From Nevskia sp. (GTDB lineage: Bacteria > Pseudomonadota > Gammaproteobacteria > Nevskiales > Nevskiaceae): a stretch of DNA of 50,354 bases. The translations under genes and the position numbers were made by a program. This document shows, piece by piece, positions 44,162 to 50,354 of this stretch. The notes beneath the pieces were generated by a model, which was given only the letters and a program-made list of their open reading frames with translations, did not search any database and was not told the origin of the DNA. How positions within the stretch are numbered: the stretch's first letter is position 1; the number at the start of each line of letters is the position of its first letter. The DNA lies in the NCBI GenBank assembly GCA_028291645.1, contig JAQGNU010000232.1:1-50354 (forward strand), given 5' to 3'.

Positions 44162-44559
44162 AACGGCTGAATGAGGTCTGTGGAGCGGGCCGGAAAGGCC
44201 CGGCGCTTGGGCCAAAGTATCAGCCACAATCCAAGGCGCCTGCCAGTGCCGCGCTGGGCGAATTCGATTTCGATCGAATGGGTCGCTGTCAGCGCATATG
44301 CGCATCGGGCCCAGCGCGGCGGTCGCCCGCGTGCAAAAAAGCTGAACAGCTTGCAACGGGTCCATCGCAAAGCACGCGGCGGTCGAACGCTAGACCAACG
44401 GAAAGTGAACGCGGGCGACGCTCATATACGAGCCGGCGCAAAGCCGGCTCACCAACTTCTCCCCTTGTGTTTCCGCTTTTTGCTGAATCCGCACCTAGCT
44501 TGAGCCGCCCCTTGCAGCGCGCCGTCCGCTCGCGGCGTTTGTCACTAATATTTCATCGG
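44162..44559. other. Intergenic space between the GT8-like gene and the PmrA-type boxes
   Basis: No convincing reading frame or RNA gene was seen. It contains the perfect hairpin listed at 44430-44450. The remainder is unremarkable; the GT8-like gene promoter must lie in its left part. Confidence 0.6.
44430..44450. repeat. Perfect 8-bp-stem palindrome GAGCCGGC / GCCGGCTC
   Basis: GAGCCGGC, loop GCAAA, GCCGGCTC. It is in the 554-bp space between the divergent GT8-like and cytidylyltransferase-like genes, where no transcript ends, and has no T tract, so a terminator is unlikely. It resembles a single repetitive extragenic palindrome; no second copy was noticed here. Confidence 0.45.
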
Positions 44560-44560
44560 T

Positions 44561-44599
44561 GTTAAGCTGGTTTTAAGATTTTGTTAAGCTGGCTTTAAG
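44561..44599 (+). promoter_or_regulatory. Double PmrA/BasR-type box: four TTAAG half-sites at 11-bp steps
   Basis: TTAAG begins at 44562, 44573, 44584 and 44595, exactly 11 bases apart. The half-sites read GTTAAG, TTTAAG, GTTAAG, TTTAAG, so the unit GTTAAG-N5-TTTAAG is present twice. PmrA/BasR and QseB of the OmpR group bind YTTAAK-N5-YTTAAK. The site is 117-155 bases before the chosen start of the cytidylyltransferase-like gene and could also act on the divergent GT8-like gene. I infer control by an OmpR-family regulator; the regulator itself is not in the window. Confidence 0.65.
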
Positions 44600-44715
44600 C
44601 TCATTCGTACCGATACCAGGATGTCAATGAAGAGTCGCCGGCCTCAGGAGGAATGCTTGAACAGCGCTTTTTGCCATCCTCGGCCGAACCGGGAACAGGC
44701 CCGGAACCGTCACCC

Positions 44716-45501
44716 ATGAAGGCTGTAATCCTAAGTGCGGGCCAAGGCCGCCGCTTGTTGCCGCTGACGGCGAACCGGCCCAAGTGCTTGATCGAACTTG
44801 GCGGCCGCAGCCTGCTCGAATGGCAGCTGTGGTGCCTCGCCGAAGCCGGGATCGAGGAAGTCGTGATCGTCGTCGGCTACGGCGCTGAACAGGTAGAAGC
44901 TGTGCTGCAGGCACGTACGCCGCCTGGCCTTTCGGTCCGCACGCTGTACAACCCGTTTTACGAAGTCGCCGACAATCTCGCGAGTTGCTGGATGGCGCGC
45001 AGCGAACTGCGCGGCGAATGCCTGATCCTGAATGGCGACACCCTGATCGAACCGGCGATCGCGCGCCGGCTGCTCGGTCCGGTGACGCGGCCGATCACGG
45101 TCACGATCGATCGCAAGCCGAGCTACGACGCCGACGACATGAAGATCGAAAGCTTTGGCGACCGCCTGTGTGCGATCGGCAAGCAGCTGTCGGCAACGAC
45201 CGTCAACGGCGAATCGATCGGCTTTCTGCGCTTCAGCGCCGAAGGCGCGCTGCGCTTCGTCGGTGAACTCGAACGCATCATGCGCACACCGGAAGGGCTG
45301 AAGTTCTGGTATCTGTCGGTGATCGATCGCATCGCGCGTGCGAGCGGCGACGTCGGCGTTCTGTCGATCGAGGGCCTGGGCTGGGGCGAGATGGATTTCC
45401 TCGAAGACGTCGCCAGCAACGAAGCCTTGGTTGCAGACTGGCTACAGCCTTCGATGCAACGGATCGCATCTTCTGCGCGTGCCGTCGCGTCCGGCCGCTG
45501 A
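44716..45501 (+). CDS. Nucleotidyltransferase, choline/inositol-phosphate cytidylyltransferase-like, 261 aa
   Basis: NTP-transferase fold. MKAVILSAGQGRRLLPLTAN, then RPKCLIELGG with the catalytic Lys, is the signature loop; LLEWQLWCLAEAGIEEVVIV, LNGDTLIEP (metal Asp) and GWGEMDFLEDV follow. The order and the EIDF-like end resemble phosphocholine and inositol-1-phosphate cytidylyltransferases more than hexose-1-phosphate ones. Start 44716 is chosen by family alignment; an in-frame ATG at 44653 has AGGAGG only one base away, too close for normal use. It probably supplies a CDP-alcohol to the phosphotransferase at 46098. The PmrA-type boxes lie upstream. Confidence 0.78.
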   Translation: MKAVILSAGQGRRLLPLTANRPKCLIELGGRSLLEWQLWCLAEAGIEEVVIVVGYGAEQVEAVLQARTPPGLSVRTLYNPFYEVADNLASCWMARSELRGECLILNGDTLIEPAIARRLLGPVTRPITVTIDRKPSYDADDMKIESFGDRLCAIGKQLSATTVNGESIGFLRFSAEGALRFVGELERIMRTPEGLKFWYLSVIDRIARASGDVGVLSIEGLGWGEMDFLEDVASNEALVADWLQPSMQRIASSARAVASGR

Positions 45502-45519
45502 ATCGTCGCGACCTTGGCG

Positions 45520-45957
45520 TTAATCCGCACGCCAGACGGCGGCGAGGCTTGCGGCGAGTTCGACGATCTGTGCGTCCTCCAGGCCCACCGCCTCAGCCAG
45601 CTTCGGCATCTCGGGCCAGCCGGCATCGGCGAACTCGCGGCCGAAATGACTGCGCGTCCCTGCATAGCGCGGGATGACGTGGAAGTGCACGTCCGGATCG
45701 ACCATCATCAGCATCAGGTAGTTGATGCGCTCGTACGCGACGAAGCCTCGCAGCATGCGCTCGATGCCCGCAGTGACATCGCGCAACTCGGCAAACGCCG
45801 CCGGACTGATCGCCGAAAACGTGCCAACCGGTTCCTTGCAAATCAGCACCAGCGCGCCCAGCGTCGGCTGCTTGGGCCTGAGCTGCACCGTCCAGCACGC
45901 CGTCTCGGCGATCAGGGACTTCGGGTACGCAAATTTAACCGCGGTGGCATTCGGCAT
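45520..45957 (-). CDS. HIT-family protein with incomplete histidine triad, 145 aa
   Basis: Histidine-triad nucleotide-binding fold. GALVLICKEPVGTFSAISPA is the usual strand and helix, and DVHFHVIPRYAGTRSHFG is the triad region. In a complete triad the pattern is HxHxH; here the first position is Asp, leaving the second and third His. The middle His is the nucleophile in HIT enzymes, so nucleotide hydrolase or transferase activity may remain. The start at 45957 (MPNATAVK) has no Shine-Dalgarno box. The gene is antisense-oriented between the cytidylyltransferase and phosphotransferase genes, divergent from the latter by 140 bp. Confidence 0.78.
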   Translation of the reverse strand: MPNATAVKFAYPKSLIAETACWTVQLRPKQPTLGALVLICKEPVGTFSAISPAAFAELRDVTAGIERMLRGFVAYERINYLMLMMVDPDVHFHVIPRYAGTRSHFGREFADAGWPEMPKLAEAVGLEDAQIVELAASLAAVWRAD

Positions 45958-46097
45958 GGTGGCTGGTGGTCTGCTGGCACGCGCTGGATCGACAGTGCCC
46001 GGAATACAAAAGTTTACGCGGCTGCCGCAGGCGCGTGCGCCGAAGCCGGGCTTGGTCGCGGCGAGACCACTGCGCTCCTCTTCCTCTGCACGATTCA

Positions 46098-47276
46098 ATG
46101 ACATCGACCAATCCCGTCGATGCCGTGGCCGAACCGGTGCATGGCCTGATCGTCGACGCCAACCCGGTGCGCCTTTGGGGCATGAGCTCCACCGAGCGCC
46201 TGCACCGCAGCCTGCGGCTGGTGGGTGTGAAAGCGGTCGAGACTGAGTCCGATCACCGCGCTGCGGCAGCACGCCTGCCGCCGCAGTGCCGGGTCGTCAT
46301 CGTGTCCGACGACTGGGTATTCGACATGGCCCTGATCCGCGATCTCGCAGCCCGTCGCGACGGCGTGGTGCTGATCGATGCAGTCGATGGCATGGCGGTC
46401 GCGGCGAATGTCGCAGCAGCGCAGGTCGACGCCGCACGCGCAGCGCTTGCCGGCTCCAAGACCGCGCTGCCGGACGCTGCGCGGCTGACGCCGGAGCAGC
46501 TCAGCGGTGCCTACAACCACCAGCTGCGCAAACGCCAGACACCCTATCTGTTGCGGCTCACGCCGGCGTCGCTGCCGGCCATCGAGGCGCTCATGTTCGG
46601 TGCCTCGTACAAGGGTGTCACCGACGTCGTCACCAAGTACGTCTGGCCGCGGCCGGCGCGTTATGTCACGCGTGTCTGCGCCGAGCTGAAGGTGACGCCG
46701 AACCAAGTCACCTTACTGAGCTTGGTGTTGACCCTATGGTCGTTCTGGCTCTTTTGGAACGGGCACTATGCGCTCGGTCTGGCGAGCGGCTGGCTGATGA
46801 CGTTTCTGGATACGGTCGACGGCAAGCTCGCACGGGTCACGCTGACCTATTCCAAATTCGGCGACATCTTCGATCATGGCATCGACCTGATTCATCCGCC
46901 GTTCTGGTGGTGGGCCTGGGTCGTCGGTCTGCCGGCCTACGGCACGCCGCTGAGCGCTGACGATGCGGAATGGATACTCGCGGTGATCCTGGTCGGCTAC
47001 GTCCTGCAACGCGTGCTCGAAGGCGCCTTCATCAACCTGTTCGACATGCATATGCACGTGTGGCGGCGTTTCGACAGCCAGTTCCGCCTTTGGACCGCAC
47101 GACGCAATCCCAACCTGCTGATCCTGACCCCGGCAGTGGCGCTGGGTCGCCCCGATCTCGGCATCGAACTGGTCGCGCTGTGGACCGCGCTGAGTCTCGC
47201 CGTGCACGCGCTGCAGATCGTGCAGGGATTATTCGCACGCCGTCACGGGCCGCTCGAATCCTGGTTGCGGCAATAA
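46098..47276 (+). CDS. CDP-alcohol phosphotransferase with degenerate nucleotidyltransferase-like front domain, 392 aa
   Basis: Membrane enzyme that joins a CDP-activated alcohol to another alcohol or a sugar phosphate. The complete signature D-x2-DG-x2-AR-x8-G-x3-D-x3-D lies at 238-263 (DTVDGKLARVTLTYSKFG, DIFDHGID), followed by five further hydrophobic segments to 385. Residues 14-115 (GLIVDANPVRLWGMSSTERL, LRLVGVKAVETE, RVVIVSDDW, GVVLIDAVDGMAV) follow the layout of an NTP-transferase domain but lack the LxAGxGxR loop and a metal Asp, so that part is presumably inactive. This is the arrangement of inositol-phosphate cytidylyltransferase/DIPP synthase fusions with the active front half supplied elsewhere. 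Product is unknown. Confidence 0.82.
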   Translation: MTSTNPVDAVAEPVHGLIVDANPVRLWGMSSTERLHRSLRLVGVKAVETESDHRAAAARLPPQCRVVIVSDDWVFDMALIRDLAARRDGVVLIDAVDGMAVAANVAAAQVDAARAALAGSKTALPDAARLTPEQLSGAYNHQLRKRQTPYLLRLTPASLPAIEALMFGASYKGVTDVVTKYVWPRPARYVTRVCAELKVTPNQVTLLSLVLTLWSFWLFWNGHYALGLASGWLMTFLDTVDGKLARVTLTYSKFGDIFDHGIDLIHPPFWWWAWVVGLPAYGTPLSADDAEWILAVILVGYVLQRVLEGAFINLFDMHMHVWRRFDSQFRLWTARRNPNLLILTPAVALGRPDLGIELVALWTALSLAVHALQIVQGLFARRHGPLESWLRQ

Positions 47277-47521
47277 AGAAACCAGCATTGCACTGTGACC
47301 GCCTTACGCATGATGTATTCCGATGCGGGAGCCGGGTAAATCGCGCGCGATGATCGCGACGGGGTAGAACTTAAGTTTGTGGATACTGCGGCGAAACGCG
47401 CTTCGAGCGCACTCAGTCAAGCTGTGGGTAAAGTCCAGGGATCGAGGAGTTGCATAGAATTTTGAGCGCTAGCCGGATATTGATTTATAGAATGCGCAGC
47501 TTTGCGTCATGTTGATCCTCA

Positions 47522-48610
47522 GTGCGTAAGCCAGCTTTCATCCTGTTCGTACCATCCTACGGCTCCGGCGGCACCGGCGAATTCGTGCGCTCCGTGAGCC
47601 TCGCGCAAGCCGTCGCACAGCGTTGGCCGCAGGCGCGTATCGAGTTCCTGCTGCCCGGCGGCGCCGGCACCCGTCAGGATGCTCCGTTCCCGAAAACCTG
47701 CCACCAAGGGCCGCGTTCGAGCAAGGCCCAATTCAACAACGAGCACATTGCTCGTTTGCAGCCGGATCTGGTGATTTTCGACACGGGCTTGCACAGCAAG
47801 ACGCTCCGACTATGTTCCCGCCTGGGCATCTTGACTGCCTTCGTCAGCGACCGCGGTGAAATCTGTCGCAGAGCGTTCAAGTTGGACCGACTACGGCTAC
47901 TGGATGAGCACTGGCATCAGCGTGAGCACTGCGGCCTGCCAATATTCACCTCCACGCAGCGGTTCCTGAGCATTTTCGGCAAAACCGCGCGTCGCACCTT
48001 CGATACCTACATCGCCAGTGAACCGTACGAAGATGCACTCCCGCAGGAATTCACCGCATGCTTGTCCAAGCCCTTCGTATTACTGGCGCCTGGTGGTGGG
48101 GGTTATCAAATCGGCGGCCAACCGGTCAGCGAGATATATCTCTCAGCAGCCGAGCAGATCGCTGCGGAAACAGGCCTCGAATGTCTAACCTTGCTCGGCC
48201 CACTGTACGAAGGCTCCGCACGCGGGACTCGCACGCTTACGACGAAAACGGTCAGCCCAAGCCAGTTTATCGATCTTATGCGATGTGCTCGACTATTGGT
48301 TTGCAACGGCGGGCACAGTCTCACTCAGGCCATCGCCTGTGGTGTCGTTTGCATCGCCGCACCGCTTGGCGGCGGCGATCAGGAGGGTCGCATAGCGGCC
48401 TACAAAGCCGTCGGCCTTGTGCAAGGCTGTGCACCAACTGCCGCTGCGATTGTCGAAGCAACGCTGGCTTTGCTCGATCCGGAAACGTACAGACGACAGC
48501 GCATGCGAGTAGTCGCTGAAAAGATGGTCAACGGAATTCCTCTGATGTGCGACTCAATCGCGCGCCTTCTACCCAATCTGGGCCAGGCACTGGAGTCAAG
48601 GAACAATTAG
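47522..48610 (+). CDS. GT28/MurG-like glycosyltransferase, 362 aa
   Basis: GT-B fold. FVPSYGSGGTGEFVRSVSLA opens the acceptor domain, FVLLAPGGGGYQIGGQPVSE starts the donor domain, and ARLLVCNGGHSLTQAIACGV followed by IAAPLGGGDQEGRIAAYKAV is the typical GT28 C-terminal nucleotide-sugar loop. The start is GTG at 47522 with no Shine-Dalgarno box; an ATG 13 bases upstream is out of frame. The 245-bp leader is AT-richer than the surroundings and shows no named feature. It is the last gene of the glycan cluster and converges with the MFS gene (70 bp gap). Confidence 0.75.
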   Translation: MRKPAFILFVPSYGSGGTGEFVRSVSLAQAVAQRWPQARIEFLLPGGAGTRQDAPFPKTCHQGPRSSKAQFNNEHIARLQPDLVIFDTGLHSKTLRLCSRLGILTAFVSDRGEICRRAFKLDRLRLLDEHWHQREHCGLPIFTSTQRFLSIFGKTARRTFDTYIASEPYEDALPQEFTACLSKPFVLLAPGGGGYQIGGQPVSEIYLSAAEQIAAETGLECLTLLGPLYEGSARGTRTLTTKTVSPSQFIDLMRCARLLVCNGGHSLTQAIACGVVCIAAPLGGGDQEGRIAAYKAVGLVQGCAPTAAAIVEATLALLDPETYRRQRMRVVAEKMVNGIPLMCDSIARLLPNLGQALESRNN

Positions 48611-48680
48611 CAGGCGCATGCGCGCTCTTCGATCGCCAGCCGGGTCCGCTCAAGACTCGAGGACAAGCTTGAGCGATGTC

Positions 48681-49868
48681 TCAACGGTCTCTCACCTGCT
48701 TGACGCCGTCCGCAACGGAAACACTTACGGACCGCTCGCGCCACGCTGACCAGATCGTCAGGCCCAGACCCGCCAACGCCACTGCGGCACCGGCGACCGG
48801 CACTGCGCTGAGCGAGCCGGTCTGCGCGATGACGACGCCGCCCAGCCAGGCGCCGCCGGCATTGCCGATGTTGAAGGCGCCGATGTTCAGAGTCGACGCC
48901 AGATTCGGCGCATCGCGTGCCTGATCGACGATGCGCACCTGCAGCGGCGGCACCGTCGCGAACGCCGCCGCACCCCATAGCACGAACACGATCGCGGCAG
49001 GCACTTTGGCGTGCATCGCGAACGCGAACAGGAACAGCAGCACGCTCAATGTTGCCAGAATGCCAATCAGGCCGGGCATCAGTTTCCAGTCGGCGATGCG
49101 GCCGCCGAGCCAGTTGCCGAAGGTAATGCCGACGCCGAACAGCAGCAGCAGCCAGGTCACCGCATGCGGCGTGAAGCCGCTGACCTGTTCGAAGATCGGC
49201 GCGATATAGGTGAACACGGTGAAGGTGCCGCCGAAGCCGAGCACGCTCATACCGAGTCCCATCCACACCTGCGGCTGACGCAGCACGCGGAATTCGCCGA
49301 GCAGACTGCCTTTCGGCATGTCGAGCTTGGCCGGCACCCAGGCGGCGATCGCGAGCGCGGCGATGATGCCGATGCCGGTGACGCCCCAGAACGTCGAGCG
49401 CCAGCCGAGCGCCTGCCCCAGGCCGGTGCCGAACGGCACACCGAGCACGTTGGCGAGGGTTAAGCCCGTGAACATCAGCGCAACCGCGCCGGCACGCTTG
49501 TCCGGCGGCACCAGGCTCGAAGCGACGACCGCGCCGATGCCGAAGAAGGCGCCGTGACTGAATGCGGTCAGCACGCGCGCCGCCATCAGCACCGCGTAGT
49601 TCGGTGCAATCGCACACAGCAGGTTGCCGACGATGAAGATGCCGGCGAGGCCGAGCAGCGCGGCTTTGCGCGGCAAGCGCGCCGTGGCGACGGCGAGAAT
49701 TGGCGCGCCGACCGCGACACCGAGCGCATAGCCGGTGACCAGCAGGCCGGCGCTGGGAATCGACACCGCCAAATCCTTCGCCACCTCGGGCAACAAGCCC
49801 ATGATGACGAACTCGGTAGTGCCGATGCCGAATGCGGCGAGGGCCAGGGCGATGATCGGCAAGGGCAT
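48681..49868 (-). CDS. MFS exporter, DHA1 (AraJ/YdhP-like) type, 395 aa
   Basis: Twelve-helix proton-linked exporter. MPLPIIALALAAFGIGTTEF at the start, VMGLLPEVAKDL, GAPILAVATARLPRKAALLG (loop 2-3 motif A), LTGLTLANVLGVPFGTGLGQ-like segment in helix 5 (motif C region) and the YIAPIFEQVSGFTPHAV loop are typical of arabinose-efflux-like DHA1 proteins. AAGGAA precedes the ATG at 49868. Divergent from epmB with 215 bp between. Substrate unknown. Confidence 0.9.
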   Translation of the reverse strand: MPLPIIALALAAFGIGTTEFVIMGLLPEVAKDLAVSIPSAGLLVTGYALGVAVGAPILAVATARLPRKAALLGLAGIFIVGNLLCAIAPNYAVLMAARVLTAFSHGAFFGIGAVVASSLVPPDKRAGAVALMFTGLTLANVLGVPFGTGLGQALGWRSTFWGVTGIGIIAALAIAAWVPAKLDMPKGSLLGEFRVLRQPQVWMGLGMSVLGFGGTFTVFTYIAPIFEQVSGFTPHAVTWLLLLFGVGITFGNWLGGRIADWKLMPGLIGILATLSVLLFLFAFAMHAKVPAAIVFVLWGAAAFATVPPLQVRIVDQARDAPNLASTLNIGAFNIGNAGGAWLGGVVIAQTGSLSAVPVAGAAVALAGLGLTIWSAWRERSVSVSVADGVKQVRDR

Positions 49869-50083
49869 CAGATTTCCTTCAGTGGCGCCGTAACGGCTGG
49901 CGCGCAGCACGCTTACGAATGCGGTGGACGAAGTACGAAGTGAACGACGCGAAAGACGGCCTTCCTGGCGGACCCAACATTCGTGCCGATCTGCGTAATC
50001 CGGCTTCGACCACGGGGTAGCGTTAAGAGTTGCCGAGCCCACGGTTTGAGGCGCGACGCAAAGTCCGCAACAATCCACGCCCG

Positions 50084-50354
50084 ATGGACGATCATTACCC
50101 TCTGAGCGAACTCCCCACGCGTGCCGCCTGGCAGCGCAGCCTCGCCGAAGCGATCACGCGGCCGGCGGAACTGCTCGACGTGCTGGGACTCGATCCGACA
50201 CTGCCCGCGCTCGACGGCTCGCCGCTACGCGACTTTCCGCTGCGTGTGCCGCGCGCCTTCGTCGCCCGCATGCGCCATGGCGATGCGCGCGATCCGCTGT
50301 TTCTGCAGGTCTGGCCGGCGAGCCTGGAACAGCAGCAGACGCCGGGGTTCAGCC
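50084..50354 (+). CDS. epmB: EF-P beta-lysylation protein, N-terminal 90 codons (cut by window edge)
   Basis: Radical-SAM lysine 2,3-aminomutase-like enzyme that makes (R)-beta-lysine for elongation factor P. The visible part has WQRSLAEAITRPAELLDVLG, then FPLRVPRAFVARMRHGDARD and PLFLQVWPASLEQQQTPGFS, which match the N-terminal region of EpmB (YjeK) in order. The CxxxCxxC cluster motif would come after the window's end. ATG at 50084 is the first in frame. In many gammaproteobacteria efp lies divergent from epmB; here the divergent neighbour is an MFS exporter, so efp must be elsewhere or further away. Confidence 0.85.
   Translation, partial: MDDHYPLSELPTRAAWQRSLAEAITRPAELLDVLGLDPTLPALDGSPLRDFPLRVPRAFVARMRHGDARDPLFLQVWPASLEQQQTPGFS

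Noticed and set aside
44653-44715. Upstream ATG of the cytidylyltransferase-like gene
   Set aside because: AGGAGG lies one base from the ATG, too close; the added 21 residues have no counterpart in the family.

Overview
The window is GC-rich chromosomal DNA of a gammaproteobacterium. The class is suggested by the start of epmB (EF-P lysylation) at the right edge, rhomboid/CreA/DUF445-type genes and the general coding style. A Nevskiales- or Xanthomonadales-like host is my impression only; no rRNA or marker gene settles it. No tRNA, rRNA, CRISPR or prophage was seen.

Layout. (1) 1-990 is a scarred accessory edge: the first codons of an IS3-type transposase, a cut-off attC-like site, one integron-type cassette gene bounded by core sites, and the C-terminal remnant of an N-formylglutamate amidohydrolase. 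(2) 988-5653 (minus) is an outer-membrane SphA/MetA-type protein, an RND/MMPL-type exporter and an epoxide hydrolase; a large secreted helical-repeat protein is divergent. (3) 8400-8768 encodes a Lys/Ala-tailed HU protein with a clear terminator. (4) 9027-14707 (minus) is a distal valine-degradation operon (mmsA, acyl-CoA dehydrogenase, enoyl-CoA hydratase, 3-hydroxyisobutyryl-CoA hydrolase, mmsB). A divergent ScfR/RamB-type regulator at 14857 has repeated TTTGCGAAG boxes in the shared promoter region. (5) 17588-21698 is a compact ECF sigma island: secreted unknown protein, cytochrome b561, SrpA-type catalase, ECF sigma factor and anti-sigma factor. Three promoters share GGAATAA-N14-CGTC with identical spacing. 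The island lies between the full-length G3E GTPase gene (16301-17341) and a 96-bp fragment copied from its 5' part (21805-21900). (6) 21927-31611 is mixed metabolism: rhomboid protease, CreA, quinone-oxidoreductase-like enzyme, PLP enzyme, FrnE-like thioredoxin-fold protein, a membrane protein that looks like styrene oxide isomerase, two PF10118 proteins with full diiron ligand sets, DUF445 and an alpha/beta hydrolase.

(7) 31632-48610 is an envelope glycan/phospholipid cluster with many strand switches: ABC exporter, two GT4 glycosyltransferases, a pyruvyltransferase-like protein, an unusual two-part GT42-like protein, an AsnB-type amidotransferase, a CDP-glycerol-transferase-like protein, an ELM1-family protein, a GT8-like protein, a cytidylyltransferase-like protein, a HIT protein, a CDP-alcohol phosphotransferase with a degenerate nucleotidyltransferase-like front domain, and a GT28-like protein. 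Four TTAAG half-sites at exact 11-bp steps (PmrA/BasR-box style) precede the cytidylyltransferase gene. (8) 48681-50354 is an MFS exporter and divergent epmB.

The strongest candidates for something undescribed are the ECF regulon with its new secreted member, the split inositol/alcohol-phospholipid-type enzyme pair under a PmrA-like box inside the glycan cluster, and the isomerase/diiron gene group around 26-30 kb. All coordinates and motifs were read by eye; family names come from recall of family features, not from searches.
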